Assembly: GCA_947494195.1 (NCBI GenBank)
Contig: CANLUC010000005.1
Coordinates: forward strand, 124,001-188,000
Source: an uncultured Nesterenkonia sp.
GTDB lineage: Bacteria; Actinomycetota; Actinomycetes; Actinomycetales; Micrococcaceae
Reading direction: 5' to 3'
DNA length: 64,000 nucleotides
The notes under the pieces are model-generated. The model was given only the letters and a program-made list of their open reading frames with translations, was not told the origin of the DNA and ran no database searches. Made by a program: the position numbers and the translations under genes. Positions 15,307 through 23,400 of this stretch are shown one piece after another. The stretch's first letter is position 1. Each line of letters begins with the position of its first letter.

Positions 15307-18287
15307 CGGTCGTTCACCCCCCTCGGCTCGATGTCTGCGTGGATCCCCGGCGCAGCCTCACCCGACTGCACTTCGAAGGGCAGATCCCCGGGGTCCGCGT
15401 GATATCCGGCCGGGACCTTCAGCGTGGAGAGCTCCGCCTCACTGGTGCCGTGGGCGCGACGGTGGGCCTGGAGCAGCTCCGCCGGGTAGCGCTGGGCCTG
15501 GCCCAATCGGTCCAGGGCCACGAGGACCGCGCCGATGACCGCCAGGTAGATGCCGACGTCGAAGATCAGCGCCGTGGTCAGTGAGAACCCGGCGTCGGAG
15601 CCCCACGGCAGCGGCAGCCCCTCGGCGATGACCACCGGGCGCAGGAAGGACCCCTCGAGGTAGCCGGTCAGTCCGATGACGGCGCCGGTGACCACACCGC
15701 CGACGATGACCAGTGCGTAGTCGAAGCGCAGCTTCACCGCGGAGTCCGTGGGTGCCACGAGGTAGCGCAGCGCGAAGAATCCACCGGCGACCAGGGCGGC
15801 GATGAATCCGCCGCCGGAGTCATAGTGCCCGCGCAGCAGCAGCACCAGCGAGAGCAGCACGATGAACGGCGCCATCCAGTTGAAGACGCTGCGCATGGCG
15901 GTGGTGTTGTCTCCCGCATGGTCCAGCGGGGTGCCGGTCCACTGGCGTGAGGCAGGCGGCTCGTTGTCCGAGGTGGAGAAGGCGGAGTTCAGCAGCGCAA
16001 GGATCGCGAATCCGGCCACGCCCAGCACCGTGAGCTCGCCGAAGGTGTCCAGCGCGCGGAAGTCCACCAGGATCGAGTTCACCACGTTGATCGCACCGGT
16101 GGTCTCGTAGGTGTTCTCCAGGTACCACTGCGCAGCCGGTGACTGTCCGCGTCGACCGGTCAGCGCGAAGGTGGCCCCGAAGGCCATCACGCCGAAGCCC
16201 AGCGCCACCGCGACGGCGAGGAACTGACGCCGGCGCGTGATCTTGTGGAAGCGCTTCGGAAGCTTGCGCAGCACCAGGACCAGCACCACCACGGTGAGGA
16301 TCTCCACGAGCAGCTGGGTCATGCCGACGTCCACCGCGCCCAGGGCGAAGAACCAGGCGGCGACGACGAACCCCGCACCGCCGGTGAGCACGACGGCGGC
16401 CGCCCGGTTCTGCGCGATGACGGTGCCTGCAAGGAAGCACACCAGCAGGGTGATCAGGATCCAGTCGGTGGTGCGGGTATGGCCCGGATCGAACTCCCCG
16501 ACCTCGGGCGCGACCACCAGCCCGGCGACGAAGAGGCCGGCGAGCAGGATGCCCGGAGCCGCGAGGTGCAGACCATGCATGTCCGAGCGTGTGATGTCCC
16601 CGACGCGGCGGCCGAGGTTGATCGCGCCGGACCGCAGGCCCTCAACGACCTCCACCCCAGTGAAGGGAAGCAGCGTGCGGGGAATGAGATTGTCCAGTCG
16701 CGCGCGCATCAGCACCGCGAGCAGGCCGCCGCCGATGATCACCGCGGAGAGCAGAAGCTCCACCGTGAAGCCCTGCCAGAGCAGGAAGTGCGCCTCGTAG
16801 CTCTCGGTGTGAGCCGCCCCGGCAGCCTCGGTGACGAGTCCGTCGAAGACGAAGGGAACGAATCCCAGCAGCAGCCCCGCGGCGGCGGGGATCAGTGCGG
16901 GGAGGTAGAAGCTGGCTGGTGCTTCATGGGTCTCGGCGGGGTCGATCATCTCATGCGCCTCGTCCTTGGCGCCGGCTCCGGTGTAGCGGGTGAAGGCGCC
17001 CAGCACGATGCGCCCGCAGTAGGCGAAGGTGCCGATGGCCGCGAGCACCGCGAGCAGGGTCAGCGTCCAGGTGAGCGGGGCCGGCATCTCTGCGGAGAGG
17101 AAGCCGGTGAGCAGGTGTTCCTTGGAGACGAAGCCCAGCAGCGGGGGGACTCCGGCCATGGAGAGCGAGGAGATCAGCGTGATCACCAGCGAGATGCGCA
17201 TGGTCCGGCTCAGTCCGTGCAGCCGGCGGATGTCGCGGGAATGAGCCTCGTGCTCGATGATGCCCACCATCATGAACAGCGCGGACTTGAACAAGGCGTG
17301 AGCGATCACGTGGATGGTCGCCGCGACCAGCGCGGTGGGTGTGCCGATCCCGATGACCGCGACCAGGAAGCCCAGCTGAGACACGGTGGAGTACGCCATG
17401 ATCTCTTTGATGTCGTGACGCTGGAGCGCGAAGAGGGCGCCCATCAGCGCGGTGGTCAGACCGGCGCTGATCAGCAGCACCTGCCAGAGCGTGGAGTCTG
17501 CGAACACCGGAGAGAAGCGCAGGAGCAGGTAGATCCCTGCCTTGACCATCGCGGCGGCATGCAGATACGCGGAGACCGGCGCGGGTGCGACCATGGCGTC
17601 GGGGAGCCAGAGGTGGAAGGGGAACTGTGCGGACTTGGTGAACGCGGCGAAGGCGATGAGCACCGCGACCACGGAGGTGAAGGTCGCGTTGTCCTGCCAG
17701 GCGCTGTGCGTCAGCGCCTCGGAGATCCGGGTGGTTCCGGTCTCCACGATGATCAGCAGCACCGCGCTGAGCAGGCCCAGTCCGCCCGCGGCGGTGATCA
17801 GCAGCGTGCGCTGGGCCGGTGCGGGCGCCTTGTCCCCGGATCTGTTGATCAGGAAGAAGGAGCACAGCGTGGTGAACTCCCAGAAGACGAAGAGCAGGAT
17901 CAGATCATCTGCCAGCACCATCCCGCTCATCGCGAAGACGAAGAGCAGCATCCACAGGTAGTAGTCCGAGGTCTTCTTCTGCACCGAGAAGTAGCGGGCC
18001 GAATATGCCATCACCAGGGCGCCGATGAAGATCACTAGCAGCAGAAACACCATGGCGAGCCCGTCGAGGCGGAAGCTCAGACCGACGTCGATGGTCGGAA
18101 TCCAGGGCAGGTGCTCCTGGATCACGCCGCCGTCCAACAGGGTGGGCAGCCACGGCAGTGCTGAGACGCCGATCCCGGTGAGCGCCACCGCCGCGAAGAA
18201 CCCGGTGTCCCGGCCGAGCGCGCGGTGCACCAGCACGGCGATCGGCACCAGGGCCAGAGTCAGCAGGAGCAGCACCGTGAGCGTCAT
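15303..18287 (-). CDS. mrpA: Mrp antiporter subunit A with fused MnhB domain
   Basis: 994-residue polytopic protein, first gene of the operon. Residues 1 to about 500 are the NuoL-like antiporter core: conserved elements include LFVFWEFTTLCSFFLI, KSAQFPFHLWLPDAMVAPAP and ATIHVIAHALFKSALFMMVG. The following part contains the MrpA-specific helices (VDVGMTQLLVEILTVVVLVL). The last 150 residues match MnhB (GHYDSGGGFIAALVAGGFFA), so separate mrpB is absent because it is fused here. The upstream ribosome site is weak. The operon order A(B)-C-D-E-F-G is complete, so a functional antiporter is expected. Confidence 0.95.
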   Translation of the reverse strand: MTLTVLLLLTLALVPIAVLVHRALGRDTGFFAAVALTGIGVSALPWLPTLLDGGVIQEHLPWIPTIDVGLSFRLDGLAMVFLLLVIFIGALVMAYSARYFSVQKKTSDYYLWMLLFVFAMSGMVLADDLILLFVFWEFTTLCSFFLINRSGDKAPAPAQRTLLITAAGGLGLLSAVLLIIVETGTTRISEALTHSAWQDNATFTSVVAVLIAFAAFTKSAQFPFHLWLPDAMVAPAPVSAYLHAAAMVKAGIYLLLRFSPVFADSTLWQVLLISAGLTTALMGALFALQRHDIKEIMAYSTVSQLGFLVAVIGIGTPTALVAATIHVIAHALFKSALFMMVGIIEHEAHSRDIRRLHGLSRTMRISLVITLISSLSMAGVPPLLGFVSKEHLLTGFLSAEMPAPLTWTLTLLAVLAAIGTFAYCGRIVLGAFTRYTGAGAKDEAHEMIDPAETHEAPASFYLPALIPAAAGLLLGFVPFVFDGLVTEAAGAAHTESYEAHFLLWQGFTVELLLSAVIIGGGLLAVLMRARLDNLIPRTLLPFTGVEVVEGLRSGAINLGRRVGDITRSDMHGLHLAAPGILLAGLFVAGLVVAPEVGEFDPGHTRTTDWILITLLVCFLAGTVIAQNRAAAVVLTGGAGFVVAAWFFALGAVDVGMTQLLVEILTVVVLVLVLRKLPKRFHKITRRRQFLAVAVALGFGVMAFGATFALTGRRGQSPAAQWYLENTYETTGAINVVNSILVDFRALDTFGELTVLGVAGFAILALLNSAFSTSDNEPPASRQWTGTPLDHAGDNTTAMRSVFNWMAPFIVLLSLVLLLRGHYDSGGGFIAALVAGGFFALRYLVAPTDSAVKLRFDYALVIVGGVVTGAVIGLTGYLEGSFLRPVVIAEGLPLPWGSDAGFSLTTALIFDVGIYLAVIGAVLVALDRLGQAQRYPAELLQAHRRAHGTSEAELSTLKVPAGYHADPGDLPFEVQSGEAAPGIHADIEPRGVNDR

Positions 18288-18507
18288 GGTCGGGCCACCG
18301 TCGGCGCACCTAAGCGCATGAAAGGCCTTCGCGAATGCATGGTGCCTCCAGTCGGTGCGGATATGACGGCGCGGTGAAGCTCATCGCCGACCAGACTTCC
18401 CGGCACACCAGTGATCCACTATATCCATCGAGTCGATCTCCCAGCAATCGCGTCTGCATCGTGGACGGCTGTCCCCGCGCCGGAACATCTCATGTGAAAC
18501 CTGAAAA

Positions 18508-19314
18508 CTACTGCTCCTCCACGACCCCACAGGCCACTCGAGCACCAGCATCGCCGCTGGTCAGTGACTCCTGATCGGGGCCGTAGCCGTTGTACCGGAC
18601 CGGCACATTGGCGTGGTTGTCGGGCGCCGCGTGGACGATCACCGAGGCGCCGTCGGCGGAGACCAGGTCCTCGGCGAGAACTGCGTCACTGACCAGACTC
18701 AGCCAGCCGGTGCCGTCCTCGTTGACCAGAAGATTGGGGAGGTCCCCGGCATGGTCGGGGTGCTCGACAGGTGCCGGCTCCTGGAGAGGATCATCCTCGG
18801 AGAGGTCATCGAGGTCAGGCTCGGTGGACTCCTCGGGGGCCTCCTCGCCCTCGACCACACCGGCATCCGTCTCGACATCTCCGACCAGATGCCCGCCGGA
18901 GGACTCAAAGTCTCCCACCACGCCTGCTTCGGAGGTGGACTGCGGCTCACAGACGCCGTTCTCATGGATCGTGATGCCACGGAACCCGGCCTGAAGATCA
19001 TGGACCTCCGCCTCGATCAGCACGCCGTTCTCGACCTCCGTGAAGCTCACGGTGCCGATGCCGTTCTGCGCCATGTCCGTCATCTCCGCCGTGGCGAAGG
19101 GCTCTTCGGCGGCACCGGGCTCGCCGTCGTCCTCACCGGTCTCGTCCTCCGCCTGCTCGGCGTCCGCTTCGACCTGGGCGGCGCCGTCGTCGTTCTGCGC
19201 GGCGGGCTCAGACTCGGCGGAGTCTCCGCATCCGCTCAGCGCGAGAGCTGCGACCAGGGCGATCCCGGTCCAGGGCAGCACGGACGAGGAGGAACTGACA
19301 CGTGGAATGCTCAT
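18508..19314 (-). CDS. SodC-like (Cu-Zn superoxide dismutase family) lipoprotein lacking a copper ligand
   Basis: 268-residue secreted lipoprotein (lipobox ALSGC, Cys29). The SOD fold is recognisable: FRGITIHENGVCEP, SSGGHLVGDV, EHPDHAGDLPN, SVIVHAAPDN and a C-terminal GDAGARVACGVVEEQ, with the two disulfide cysteines. In the family the first segment reads HxH and supplies two copper ligands; here it is TIH, so the first copper histidine is replaced by Thr. The bridging GGH, the HAGD zinc pair and the later copper His remain. A 40-residue Glu/Asp-rich insertion sits where one zinc His normally lies. Enzymatic activity is therefore doubtful. Confidence 0.82.
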   Translation of the reverse strand: MSIPRVSSSSSVLPWTGIALVAALALSGCGDSAESEPAAQNDDGAAQVEADAEQAEDETGEDDGEPGAAEEPFATAEMTDMAQNGIGTVSFTEVENGVLIEAEVHDLQAGFRGITIHENGVCEPQSTSEAGVVGDFESSGGHLVGDVETDAGVVEGEEAPEESTEPDLDDLSEDDPLQEPAPVEHPDHAGDLPNLLVNEDGTGWLSLVSDAVLAEDLVSADGASVIVHAAPDNHANVPVRYNGYGPDQESLTSGDAGARVACGVVEEQ

Positions 19315-19322
19315 GACCGCAC

Positions 19323-19328
19323 AGCTTA
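19323..19328 (-). promoter_or_regulatory. -10 element of the SodC-like gene, near-leaderless
   Basis: The minus strand reads TAAGCT, then eight bases, then the ATG at 19314. A usual 6-7 base spacing to the transcription start leaves at most one or two untranslated bases. Confidence 0.42.
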
Positions 19329-19417
19329 CCGGCAGGTCTGATCCCCCACGAGTCGGTGTCCAGCGGATCTCGATCGGTGCGGTCGGTGGCCGGCGCGGCT
19401 GCTCTCGAGCCACCCGC

Positions 19418-20356
19418 TCAGGCGTGGGTGTGGGTCTCGCTGGCGGCGATGCCGCGGGTCTCCAGCTGGAAGGTCGAATGCTCCACGGAGAGATCGAAAT
19501 GCTCGGCCACACAGGACTTGAGCCGGCGCAGCGTCTCGGGAGCGCAGCCGTCCTTGAAGCACTCGTCATCGACCACCACATGGGCGGAGATGACCGGCAG
19601 TCCGGTGGCCACCATCGAGGCATGAAGATCGTGGACCTCGTGGACGTGGTCCTGGGCGAGCATGTGCGTCCGCACCTGCTCCAGGTCGAGTCCGCGCGGG
19701 GTGAACTCCAGCAGCACCCGGGCGCTCTCGCGCAGCAGCAGCGCCGCGCGCGGCACGATCAGTGCGGCGATGGCGAGCGCGGCGACCGCGTCGGCCTGCT
19801 GCCATCCGGTGGTCCAGATGACGACGGCGGCGACCATGACTCCCAGCGACCCCAGGGCGTCGGCGGCGACCTCCAAGAACGCCGCGCGCATGTTCAGATT
19901 CGCGCGCCGTCCGCCGGAGAGCACGAGCAGCGAGGCGATGTTGCCCAGCAGTCCGACCGCGCCGAAGAGCAGCAGCTCCTGGTGCAGGACGGTGGGCGGG
20001 GAGCTCAGCCGCGCGATGCCCTCCACCGCCGCATAGATCCCGATGCTCAACAGCAGGGCGGCCTGGATCAGGCCGGCGAGGATCTCCATGCGGCGGAAGC
20101 CCCATGTGCGCTGTGCAGTGGCAGCACGGAACATCAGGGACGCCGCGATGAGCGCGACCAGCAGGCCGATGCTGTCAGTGAGGGAGTGCACGGCGTCGGT
20201 CAGCAGGGCAAGCGACCCGGTCAGCCAGGCGCCGGTGGCCTGGGCCAGCACGATGCCCACGGTGATCGCGCAGGCAATGGCCAGCCGGCGCCGGTGTGAG
20301 CCTCCGGCATCTGCGGGCGCGGCAGATGAGCCTCCATGGTCATGAGAATGCATCAT
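19418..20356 (-). CDS. Cation diffusion facilitator (CzcD-type metal efflux)
   Basis: 312-residue metal/proton antiporter. A short His-rich N-terminus (MMHSHDHGG) precedes six membrane helices. TM2 carries the metal-site motif LLTDAVHSLTDSIGLLVALI; TM5 reads FLEVAADALGSLGVMVAAVV, where the first site residue is not His but Asp is kept, a variant seen in CzcD-like proteins of actinobacteria. The C-terminal cytoplasmic domain (about 205-312) ends in ETHTHA. The start is the ATG at 20356 with AGGAG eight bases upstream. Zinc or a similar divalent ion is the likely substrate. Confidence 0.92.
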   Translation of the reverse strand: MMHSHDHGGSSAAPADAGGSHRRRLAIACAITVGIVLAQATGAWLTGSLALLTDAVHSLTDSIGLLVALIAASLMFRAATAQRTWGFRRMEILAGLIQAALLLSIGIYAAVEGIARLSSPPTVLHQELLLFGAVGLLGNIASLLVLSGGRRANLNMRAAFLEVAADALGSLGVMVAAVVIWTTGWQQADAVAALAIAALIVPRAALLLRESARVLLEFTPRGLDLEQVRTHMLAQDHVHEVHDLHASMVATGLPVISAHVVVDDECFKDGCAPETLRRLKSCVAEHFDLSVEHSTFQLETRGIAASETHTHA

Positions 20357-20426
20357 GTGTCCATTCTCCTGCGCCGGGCGCCGATCTCCTAAGCTGCGAG
20401 TCGAAATGAGTTGCGTTCTCATCAGC

Positions 20427-20453
20427 TTGCCCTCGACGGCCTCTTGCTACAGT
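20427..20453 (+). promoter_or_regulatory. Promoter of the amidohydrolase gene, probably leaderless
   Basis: TACAGT at 20448-20453 lies six bases before the ATG at 20460. A TTGCCC at 20427-20432 could be the -35 element, although the spacer is only 15 bases. The spacing puts the transcription start on the start codon. Confidence 0.45.
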
Positions 20454-20459
20454 TCAGAT

Positions 20460-21617
20460 ATGGTTGCTCAAAGAAACTATGTAATCGTCAATGCGCAGAT
20501 CGTGCCCATCTCGGCAGCACCCTTCACCGGTTCTCTGGTGATCACCCAGGGGCGCATCGCAGAGCTCGGAGCCTCTGTGGAACACCCGCCAGGCCATGAG
20601 GTCATCGATGCGGAGGGCGGATGGGTTCTGCCTGGCCTCGTGGACGCCCATGTGCATCTGGGCGTCCACGAGGAGGGCGAAGGCTGGGCGGGGGCCGATG
20701 TCAATGAGACCACCGATCCGGTCACGGCCGCCGCCCGCGCTCTCGATGCGATCAACCCGGCTGACATCGGGTTCGCCGACGCCCGCGCGGCAGGCATCAC
20801 GGCAGTCAACGTCAATCCGGGGTCGGCCAACCCGATCGGGGGTCTGGCAGTGGCGATCAAGACCCAGGGCCGGATCGTGGACGAGATGATCCTGCGCTCG
20901 CCCTCCGGCCTCAAGGCGGCCCTGGGAGAGAACCCGAAACGGATCTACGGCGAGCGCAAACAGACGCCGAACACGCGCCTGGGCGTCGCGATGACCATTC
21001 GGAAGGCCTTCACCGAAGCGCGGCAGTGGCAGGCAAAGGATCCCGCCGAGCGACCGGCCGATCTCGTCTCCGAGGCCCTCGCCATGGTCCTGAAGCGCGA
21101 GATCCCCTGGCGCCAGCACTGCCACCGCGCCGACGACATCGCCACCGCGCTCCGCATAGCCGACGAATTCGGCTACGACCTGGTCCTGGACCACGGGACG
21201 GAGGCCTATAAGATCGCCGATCTGATCGCCGAGCGGAACATCCCGGTGCTCTACGGGCCGATGATCGTCTCTCGGTCCAAGGTCGAGGTCCGGGATCGCA
21301 GCCCCAAGGCCCCAGGAATCCTCAGCCGGGCCGGGGTCCGCGTCTCGATCATCACCGACCACCCGGTGGTGCCCATCGAGTTCCTGATCCACCAGGCGGC
21401 GCTTGCAGTCCGGGAGGGCATGGACCCGACGGAGGCGCTGAAGGCGGTGACCCTGAACCCGGCAGAGGTCCTCGGGGTCTCGGACCGCATCGGCTCGCTG
21501 GAGCCGGGGAAGGATGCAGACCTCGCGCTCTGGTCCGGGGACCCGTTGGACACCCGCAACCGAGTGCTGCGCACCTGGATCGACGGGGAACAGGTCTACG
21601 CCCACGCGGAGGACTAG
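20460..21617 (+). CDS. Amidohydrolase of the imidazolonepropionase/HutI-like group
   Basis: 385-residue cytoplasmic metal-dependent hydrolase. The N-terminal beta-sandwich (YVIVNAQIVPISAAPFTGSL) leads into the metal-binding strand GLVDAHVHLGVHEEG (HxH). Further metal-site residues appear in IPWRQHCHRADDIATAL and the aspartate in SIITDHPVVPIEF. The C-terminal segment EPGKDADLALWSGDPLD is the family's typical closing strand. The substrate is unknown; close relatives are annotated only as amidohydrolases. It stands alone and is divergent from the CDF gene. No His-degradation genes are nearby, so HutI is not supported. Confidence 0.9.
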   Translation: MVAQRNYVIVNAQIVPISAAPFTGSLVITQGRIAELGASVEHPPGHEVIDAEGGWVLPGLVDAHVHLGVHEEGEGWAGADVNETTDPVTAAARALDAINPADIGFADARAAGITAVNVNPGSANPIGGLAVAIKTQGRIVDEMILRSPSGLKAALGENPKRIYGERKQTPNTRLGVAMTIRKAFTEARQWQAKDPAERPADLVSEALAMVLKREIPWRQHCHRADDIATALRIADEFGYDLVLDHGTEAYKIADLIAERNIPVLYGPMIVSRSKVEVRDRSPKAPGILSRAGVRVSIITDHPVVPIEFLIHQAALAVREGMDPTEALKAVTLNPAEVLGVSDRIGSLEPGKDADLALWSGDPLDTRNRVLRTWIDGEQVYAHAED

Positions 21618-21698
21618 ACGGAAGACCCCTGGCGGACGCGACACGCTCTCGGGGATCCTGCCCTGGTGGGGTCAGCTTCCAGGTGTTTGACTGGGCGC

Positions 21699-22040
21699 AT
21701 GACCGAACCACTCTCTGCACCAGATCCCGAACAGCCCCTCTCCCCCTCAGGCTGCACCGTGGGAACCCATGCGAGCATCGTCGGGGAGGTCCAGGGGGTG
21801 TCCTTCCGTGCGGCGGCGAAGACCGAGGCTGACGACCTGGGGCTCATCGGCTGGGTGCGCAACACCGAGTCCGGCGGCGTCGAGCTCCTCGTCGGAGGCG
21901 CGGGTCCAGCCGTGGATTCGTTGCTGCGCTGGGCCGAGGACGGCCCCGAATCAGCCCAGGTCAGCGAGGTCACTCAGCGGGAGGCCAGCGCAGAGGAGCT
22001 TGGCTCACTGCCGCGCAGCGGCTTCGAGATCCGCCGCTGA
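21699..22040 (+). CDS. Acylphosphatase
   Basis: 113-residue protein with one acylphosphatase domain, hydrolysing carboxyl-phosphate bonds of small acyl phosphates. The signature VGEVQGVSFRAAAKTEA contains the phosphate-binding loop and catalytic Arg; GLIGWVRNTESGGVELLVGG contains the catalytic Asn. About 25 extra N-terminal residues (Pro/Ser rich) precede the core, whose standard length is about 90. The start is the ATG at 21699. It lies 80 bases after the amidohydrolase and upstream of the ectD promoter. Confidence 0.93.
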   Translation: MTEPLSAPDPEQPLSPSGCTVGTHASIVGEVQGVSFRAAAKTEADDLGLIGWVRNTESGGVELLVGGAGPAVDSLLRWAEDGPESAQVSEVTQREASAEELGSLPRSGFEIRR

Positions 22041-22053
22041 TCCACCCTTCCCC

Positions 22054-22081
22054 TTGCCAAGCGGCACAGTCCTGCTACGGT
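22054..22081 (+). promoter_or_regulatory. Promoter of ectD
   Basis: TTGCCA (22054-22059), a 16-base spacer, then TACGGT (22076-22081). This is a good match to a housekeeping sigma promoter and begins just past the acylphosphatase stop. It implies a leader of about 130 bases before the ectD start. Confidence 0.6.
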
Positions 22082-22217
22082 CGAAGGACAGCTTTCAAGG
22101 GCCCTCATCTCATGACCGGCGTTCCGATGCGGAGCGCCGGACCGGGCCGCGAAGCGATGAATGAAGAACCATACGAAACCAGCTGCACGACGAAAGAAAC
22201 GCACGAAAGGTCTGCAT

Positions 22218-23156
22218 TTGACGACTATCACCGAGAACGCACGCACCCGGCACGACACGGCCCCCCACGACGCGGTGGACCGCTACCCCACCCGCGGTGA
22301 GACCGGCCCCGCGGTGCTCACCCGCGAAGACCCCGTGGTCCACGGCACCGAGCAGGACGGTCCGCTGGACGGCGGACAGCTGCGCTCCTTCGAGGACAAG
22401 GGCTACCTGACCATCGATCAGCTCATCAGCGGCGATGAGCTGGAGCTGTTCAAGAACGAGCTCAAGCGCCTCGCCGAGGATCCAGAGGTCAAGAAGGACC
22501 ACCGCACCATCGTGGAGGCCAAGTCCGACGAGGTGCGCTCCGTCTTCGACATCCACCGGACCAACGAGATCTTCGCCAAGATCGCCAATGATCCGCGTGT
22601 GGTCGAGCGCGCCCGCCAGATCCTGGGCTCCGATGTCTACATCCACCAGAGCCGGATCAACTACAAGCCCAGCTTCACCGGCAAGGACTTCACCTGGCAC
22701 TCCGACTTCGAGACCTGGCACGCCGAGGACGGCATGCCCGGGCCGCGCGCGGTGTCGATCTCGATCTCGCTGACCGACAACTACTCCTTCAACGGCCCGC
22801 TGATGATCATGCCCGGCTCGCACAAGCACTACATCAGTGCCGTGGGGGCCACCCCGGATGACAACCACGAGCAGTCCCTGGTGATGCAGGGCGCCGGCGT
22901 GCCGGACAAGGCCACGCTGACCGAGTTCGCCGACCGCTTCGGCATCGACGTCCTGGAAGGACCCGCAGGCGGTGCCATCATGTTCGACAGCAACTGCATG
23001 CACGCCTCCAACGGGAATGTGACCCCCTACTCACGTTCCAACGTCTTCATCGTCTACAACTCGGTGGAGAACCTCACGGAGGAGGAGCCCTTCGCGGCCT
23101 CCAAACCCCGTCCGGAGCACCTGGGCAGCCGAGACTTCACTCCCGCCGGGAGCTGA
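22218..23156 (+). CDS. ectD: Ectoine 5-hydroxylase
   Basis: Non-haem Fe(II)/2-oxoglutarate dioxygenase that turns ectoine into 5-hydroxyectoine, a compatible solute against salt and heat stress. The EctD signature FTWHSDFETWHAEDGMPGPR is intact; the iron triad is His161, Asp163 and His262 (in SNCMHASN), and the 2-oxoglutarate Arg is in TPYSRSNVF. Length 312 is normal. I choose the TTG at 22218 (TTG-ACG-ACT, seven bases after GAAAGG), because the upstream ATG at 22161 adds a basic leader foreign to the family and lacks a clear ribosome site. No ectABC lies in the window, so its substrate must come from elsewhere. Confidence 0.93.
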   Translation: MTTITENARTRHDTAPHDAVDRYPTRGETGPAVLTREDPVVHGTEQDGPLDGGQLRSFEDKGYLTIDQLISGDELELFKNELKRLAEDPEVKKDHRTIVEAKSDEVRSVFDIHRTNEIFAKIANDPRVVERARQILGSDVYIHQSRINYKPSFTGKDFTWHSDFETWHAEDGMPGPRAVSISISLTDNYSFNGPLMIMPGSHKHYISAVGATPDDNHEQSLVMQGAGVPDKATLTEFADRFGIDVLEGPAGGAIMFDSNCMHASNGNVTPYSRSNVFIVYNSVENLTEEEPFAASKPRPEHLGSRDFTPAGS

Positions 23157-23183
23157 TCCGGTCCCTGCCTGAGCAACGGCCCT

Positions 23184-23223
23184 GCGAAAACGGCCCTGGG
23201 TTCTGACCCAGGGCCGTTTTCGC
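23184..23223. terminator. Terminator of ectD
   Basis: Perfect 18-bp stem (23184-23201 and 23206-23223) with a four-base loop. An A-run on the left arm and a T-run on the right arm make it work in either direction. It lies 28 bases after the ectD stop. Confidence 0.85.
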
Positions 23224-23249
23224 GTCCTGCGCCCCCTTCAGGCAGCCGA

Positions 23250-23321
23250 TGTCGCATCGCTATGCCATGTCCCATGGCTTTGGACGGAAATAGCAATGGG
23301 ACATGGCAGGAGGATGCGACA
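23250..23321. repeat. Large two-part inverted repeat
   Basis: Outer arms of 9 bp (23250-23258 and 23313-23321) and inner arms of 13 bp (23263-23275 and 23296-23308) are separated by matched four-base internal loops, with a 20-base terminal loop. It lies between the ectD terminator and the end of the S9 peptidase gene, where a terminator for the peptidase could be expected, but there is no T-run. Confidence 0.75.
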
Positions 23322-23325
23322 GTTC

Positions 23326-23400
23326 GAGTCAGCGGGCCCGAGTTAGCGAACCCCGAGTCAGCGAACCCTGGGTCAGCGGGCCTCGGGGTCAGCGGAGCCG
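23326..23400. repeat. Tandem array of a degenerate 15-bp unit
   Basis: Five copies starting at 23328, 23342, 23357, 23372 and 23388, each with core GTCAGCG (once GTTAGCG) followed by a variable GC-rich half. The array runs into the 3' end of the S9 peptidase gene, so the last residues of that protein (around SADPEAR) are encoded by repeat sequence. Confidence 0.7.

Noticed and set aside
20460-21617. Naming the amidohydrolase as imidazolonepropionase (HutI)
   Set aside because: The fold fits, but no other histidine-degradation gene is nearby and general amidohydrolases share the same motifs.
23326-23400. Tandem repeats as a possible CRISPR array
   Set aside because: Units are 15 bp, contiguous and degenerate, with no spacers and no cas genes nearby.
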